Shown here in pieces: positions 9,841-11,414 of a stretch of 11,414 nt of DNA (position 1 is the stretch's first letter; every line of letters begins with the position of its first letter). The translations under genes were made by a program, and so were the position numbers. A model generated the notes under the pieces. The model had not been told where the DNA came from, ran no database searches, and worked only from the letters and a program-made list of their open reading frames with translations. This DNA is from DSBX01 sp046484845 (lineage in GTDB: Bacteria; Hydrothermota; Tepidihabitantia; Tepidihabitantales; Tepidihabitantaceae). The stretch is taken from assembly GCA_046484845.1 (NCBI GenBank), contig JAWOIB010000021.1, positions 1-11,414 on the forward strand. The letters are read 5' to 3'.

Positions 9841-11414
9841 TTACCTGCCGATGATAAGCTTCGAGACCGCCGGCCGTCCGGGCGCGGCCAACCGGGAGCG
9901 GACGAAGTAGACCCCGGGCGCGAGGCGCGAGAGGTCGTTGGCTCCCGGCAGGAGTTCGCGCAGTTGCCTCCCCGAGGCGTCGAGCAGGACCGGCCGGTCC
10001 CCGTCCCGAGCGGGCAGGTAGAGCACCCCCCGGGCGACGGTCGCTTGCCCGCCCGCGGCCGGGAGGACCGCCGGCCGGGGCTCGGCGATGCCTACAACCG
10101 GGTACCGGACCGTGGCGTAATCGGTGCCGGTGCTGGAGCCCTGGCTGGAGCCGGTGACGCAGACCCCGCCCGCGCCGTCGAGCGTGAGCGCGGCCGCCTC
10201 GTCGAACCGGCCTGCCGGGCCGTCGTACCGGGCGACCCAGTACAGGCCGCCGTCGAGACCGTACTTGATGGTGGCGTAGTCGGTCCGGGTGCCGTCGCCC
10301 CAGCTGGCGCCGGTGACGTAGACCCCGGTCTCGCCGGCGGTGATAGCCCGGGCTTCGTCGTGGCCGCTCGATGGGCCGTCGTACCGGGCGACCCAGCGCT
10401 GGGTGCCGTCCGGGGAGTAGGAGACCGTGGCGTAGTCCACGTCGGTGGCGGCGTCCTGGCTGGAGCCGGTAACGTAGATGTTGCCGGCCGGGTCGAGCGC
10501 GATGGCGTTGCCCCAGTCCGCGCCGTTGACCGGGCCGTCGTAGCGCCGGAGCCAGAGCGTTTCGCCGGCCGGGCTGTACTTGATGGTGGTGAAGTCGGCG
10601 TTGGTCCCGGGCCGGTTGCTGCCGCCGGTGACGTAGGCGTTGCCGGCGGCGTCCACCGCCAGTCCTCGGGGTTCGTCGTGTTCGTCGGCGGGGCCGTTGT
10701 ACCGGGCGACCCATTGTTCGGCGCCCGCCGGCGAGTAGCGGATAGTCAGGTAGTCCCAGGCGAAGGTGTACGGGCAGCCGCTGGGGCCGGTGACGTAGAT
10801 GTTGCCGGCCGGGTCGGTCGCGACCGCGATGGCGTAGTCTTCGTCATCGGTTGAGTAGCGGGCGACCCATTGTTCGGCGCCTTCCGGGTCGTATTTGACG
10901 GTGACCATATCCCAGAGGATGTCGGAGCCGGTGGAGTAGCCGGCGACGATGACGTTGCCGTCCGGGTCAATCGTGATCGCCAGTGCCTGGTCGTTGCCGT
11001 CGGCCGGGCCGTTGTAGCGGGCGGTCCAGAGTTCATTGCCGTCGAGGTCGTAAACCACGGTCAGGATGTCGGTGGACAGGTCCGGCCCGGCGCTGCCGCC
11101 GGTGACCGCGACCCGGTCGCCCCGCACCGCGATGGCGGTTGCCTCGTCGCTTCCGCCGGCCGGGCCGTCGTACCGGGTAACCCAGCGCTCGGCACCGTCC
11201 GGTCCATACTTGACGGTAGCGTAATCGTTGCCGGTGCCGTCGCCCCAGCTGGCGCCGGTGACATAGACGTTGCCCTCGGCGTCGGCCGCGATGGCCCGGG
11301 CGGCGTCCTCGTCCCCGGCCGGGCCGTCGTACCGAGCAACCCAGGTTTGGGCCGAGGCAGGCAGAACGAGCAGGCCGACAACAGCCAGCGCGAGGACCAG
11401 CGCGGAGCCCGTGG
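9841..11414 (-). CDS. Secreted SBBP-repeat beta-propeller protein with C-terminal sorting-like domain (5' end outside window)
   Basis: 523 residues visible; only the first few codons lie beyond the right edge, because the hydrophobic core of a signal peptide (SALVLALAVVGLLVLPASA) with an AxA-type cleavage site is present at 11406-11350. Eight repeats of about 52 residues follow (11343-10090), each of the form WVARYDGP....D.A.AIA.D..GNVYVTG.S.......DYATVKY.PDG. These are SBBP/beta-propeller repeats, and eight copies suggest one closed eight-bladed propeller. The last 82 residues (LYLPARDGDRPVLLDASGRQ, LAPGVYFVRSRL, VSKLIIGR) form a T9SS/FlgD-like C-terminal domain used for export or surface attachment. 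The role is probably extracellular binding; ligand unknown. Repeat 4 is shorter and lacks NGPAD. It is followed 2 nt later by the VTC gene, so they are probably co-transcribed. Its promoter is outside the window. Confidence 0.86.
   Translation of the reverse strand, partial: TGSALVLALAVVGLLVLPASAQTWVARYDGPAGDEDAARAIAADAEGNVYVTGASWGDGTGNDYATVKYGPDGAERWVTRYDGPAGGSDEATAIAVRGDRVAVTGGSAGPDLSTDILTVVYDLDGNELWTARYNGPADGNDQALAITIDPDGNVIVAGYSTGSDILWDMVTVKYDPEGAEQWVARYSTDDEDYAIAVATDPAGNIYVTGPSGCPYTFAWDYLTIRYSPAGAEQWVARYNGPADEHDEPRGLAVDAAGNAYVTGGSNRPGTNADFTTIKYSPAGETLWLRRYDGPVNGADWGNAIALDPAGNIYVTGSSQDAATDVDYATVSYSPDGTQRWVARYDGPSSGHDEARAITAGETGVYVTGASWGDGTRTDYATIKYGLDGGLYWVARYDGPAGRFDEAAALTLDGAGGVCVTGSSQGSSTGTDYATVRYPVVGIAEPRPAVLPAAGGQATVARGVLYLPARDGDRPVLLDASGRQLRELLPGANDLSRLAPGVYFVRSRLAAPGRPAVSKLIIGR
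10090..11343 (-). repeat. Eight tandem SBBP repeats of about 156 bp
   Basis: Intragenic tandem repeats encoding the propeller blades. They diverge at the DNA level but share cores such as TGGGTCGCCCGGTACGACGG and the GNxYVTGxS segment. Units are about 156 bp, with one slightly shorter copy (unit 4, near 10715-10870). Such repeats allow copy-number change by recombination and can mislead assembly. Confidence 0.85.

Noticed and set aside
9839..10714. N-terminal extension of the VTC reading frame
   Set aside because: Low-complexity Arg/Pro-rich residues overlapping the SBBP gene in another frame; the VTC motifs begin at about 9775 and a TTG with an AGG site lies just past the SBBP stop.
10090..11343. 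CRISPR-like or non-coding tandem repeat
   Set aside because: The units are about 156 bp, diverged and in frame, and encode SBBP propeller blades in a single long coding region.

Overview
This is a GC-rich bacterial window, probably from an uncultivated diderm of the FCB/WOR-3 (Stahlbacteria)-like kind. The evidence is a short protein ending in a terminal phenylalanine like an outer-membrane beta-barrel, two secreted proteins with Bacteroidetes/WOR-3-style C-terminal FlgD-like sorting or Ig domains, an SBBP-repeat beta-propeller, and very GC-rich third codon positions. The phylum assignment is inference. Gene identities rest on motifs recognised by eye, without database searches.

Left end (1-1224): the first 23 codons of an acetate kinase (ackA, minus strand) overlap by ATGA the stop of a glycosyltransferase-type membrane protein, of which only about 70 C-terminal residues remain. 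Near 284-297 this fragment abuts, head to head, a plus-strand secreted protein that has also lost its N-terminus. Both genes are cut at the same point, so this is either a deletion or an assembly join.

Middle left (1225-2853): a G-quadruplex-like run, a good sigma70 promoter with an inverted repeat inside it, a 55-codon ORF that would be leaderless and overlaps the next gene by ATGA, then a complete CorA-type Mg2+/Co2+ transporter. A doubtful Cys-containing mini-ORF follows.

Middle (2854-6657): a RecG-like/HATPase_c_4 regulator with two winged-helix regions but no AlbA_2 domain (minus strand) diverges from a large GT39/PMT-type membrane glycosyltransferase (plus strand). Their promoters stand back to back with the -35 boxes 9 bp apart. 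The glycosyltransferase has a 10-bp GC hairpin in its leader, a strong Shine-Dalgarno site and apparently an ACG start codon.

Right (6654-11414, minus strand): five closely packed genes, in transcription order an SBBP-repeat beta-propeller secreted protein (start just beyond the window), a VTC-type polyphosphate polymerase, a DUF4956 membrane protein, a small predicted outer-membrane protein and a membrane-anchored calcineurin-like phosphoesterase. VTC plus DUF4956 is a known bacterial pairing. The set may be an envelope-linked polyphosphate module, with an internal promoter before the last two genes. A recurrent theme is promoters whose -10 box lies only 5-6 nt from a start codon, suggesting leaderless mRNAs.
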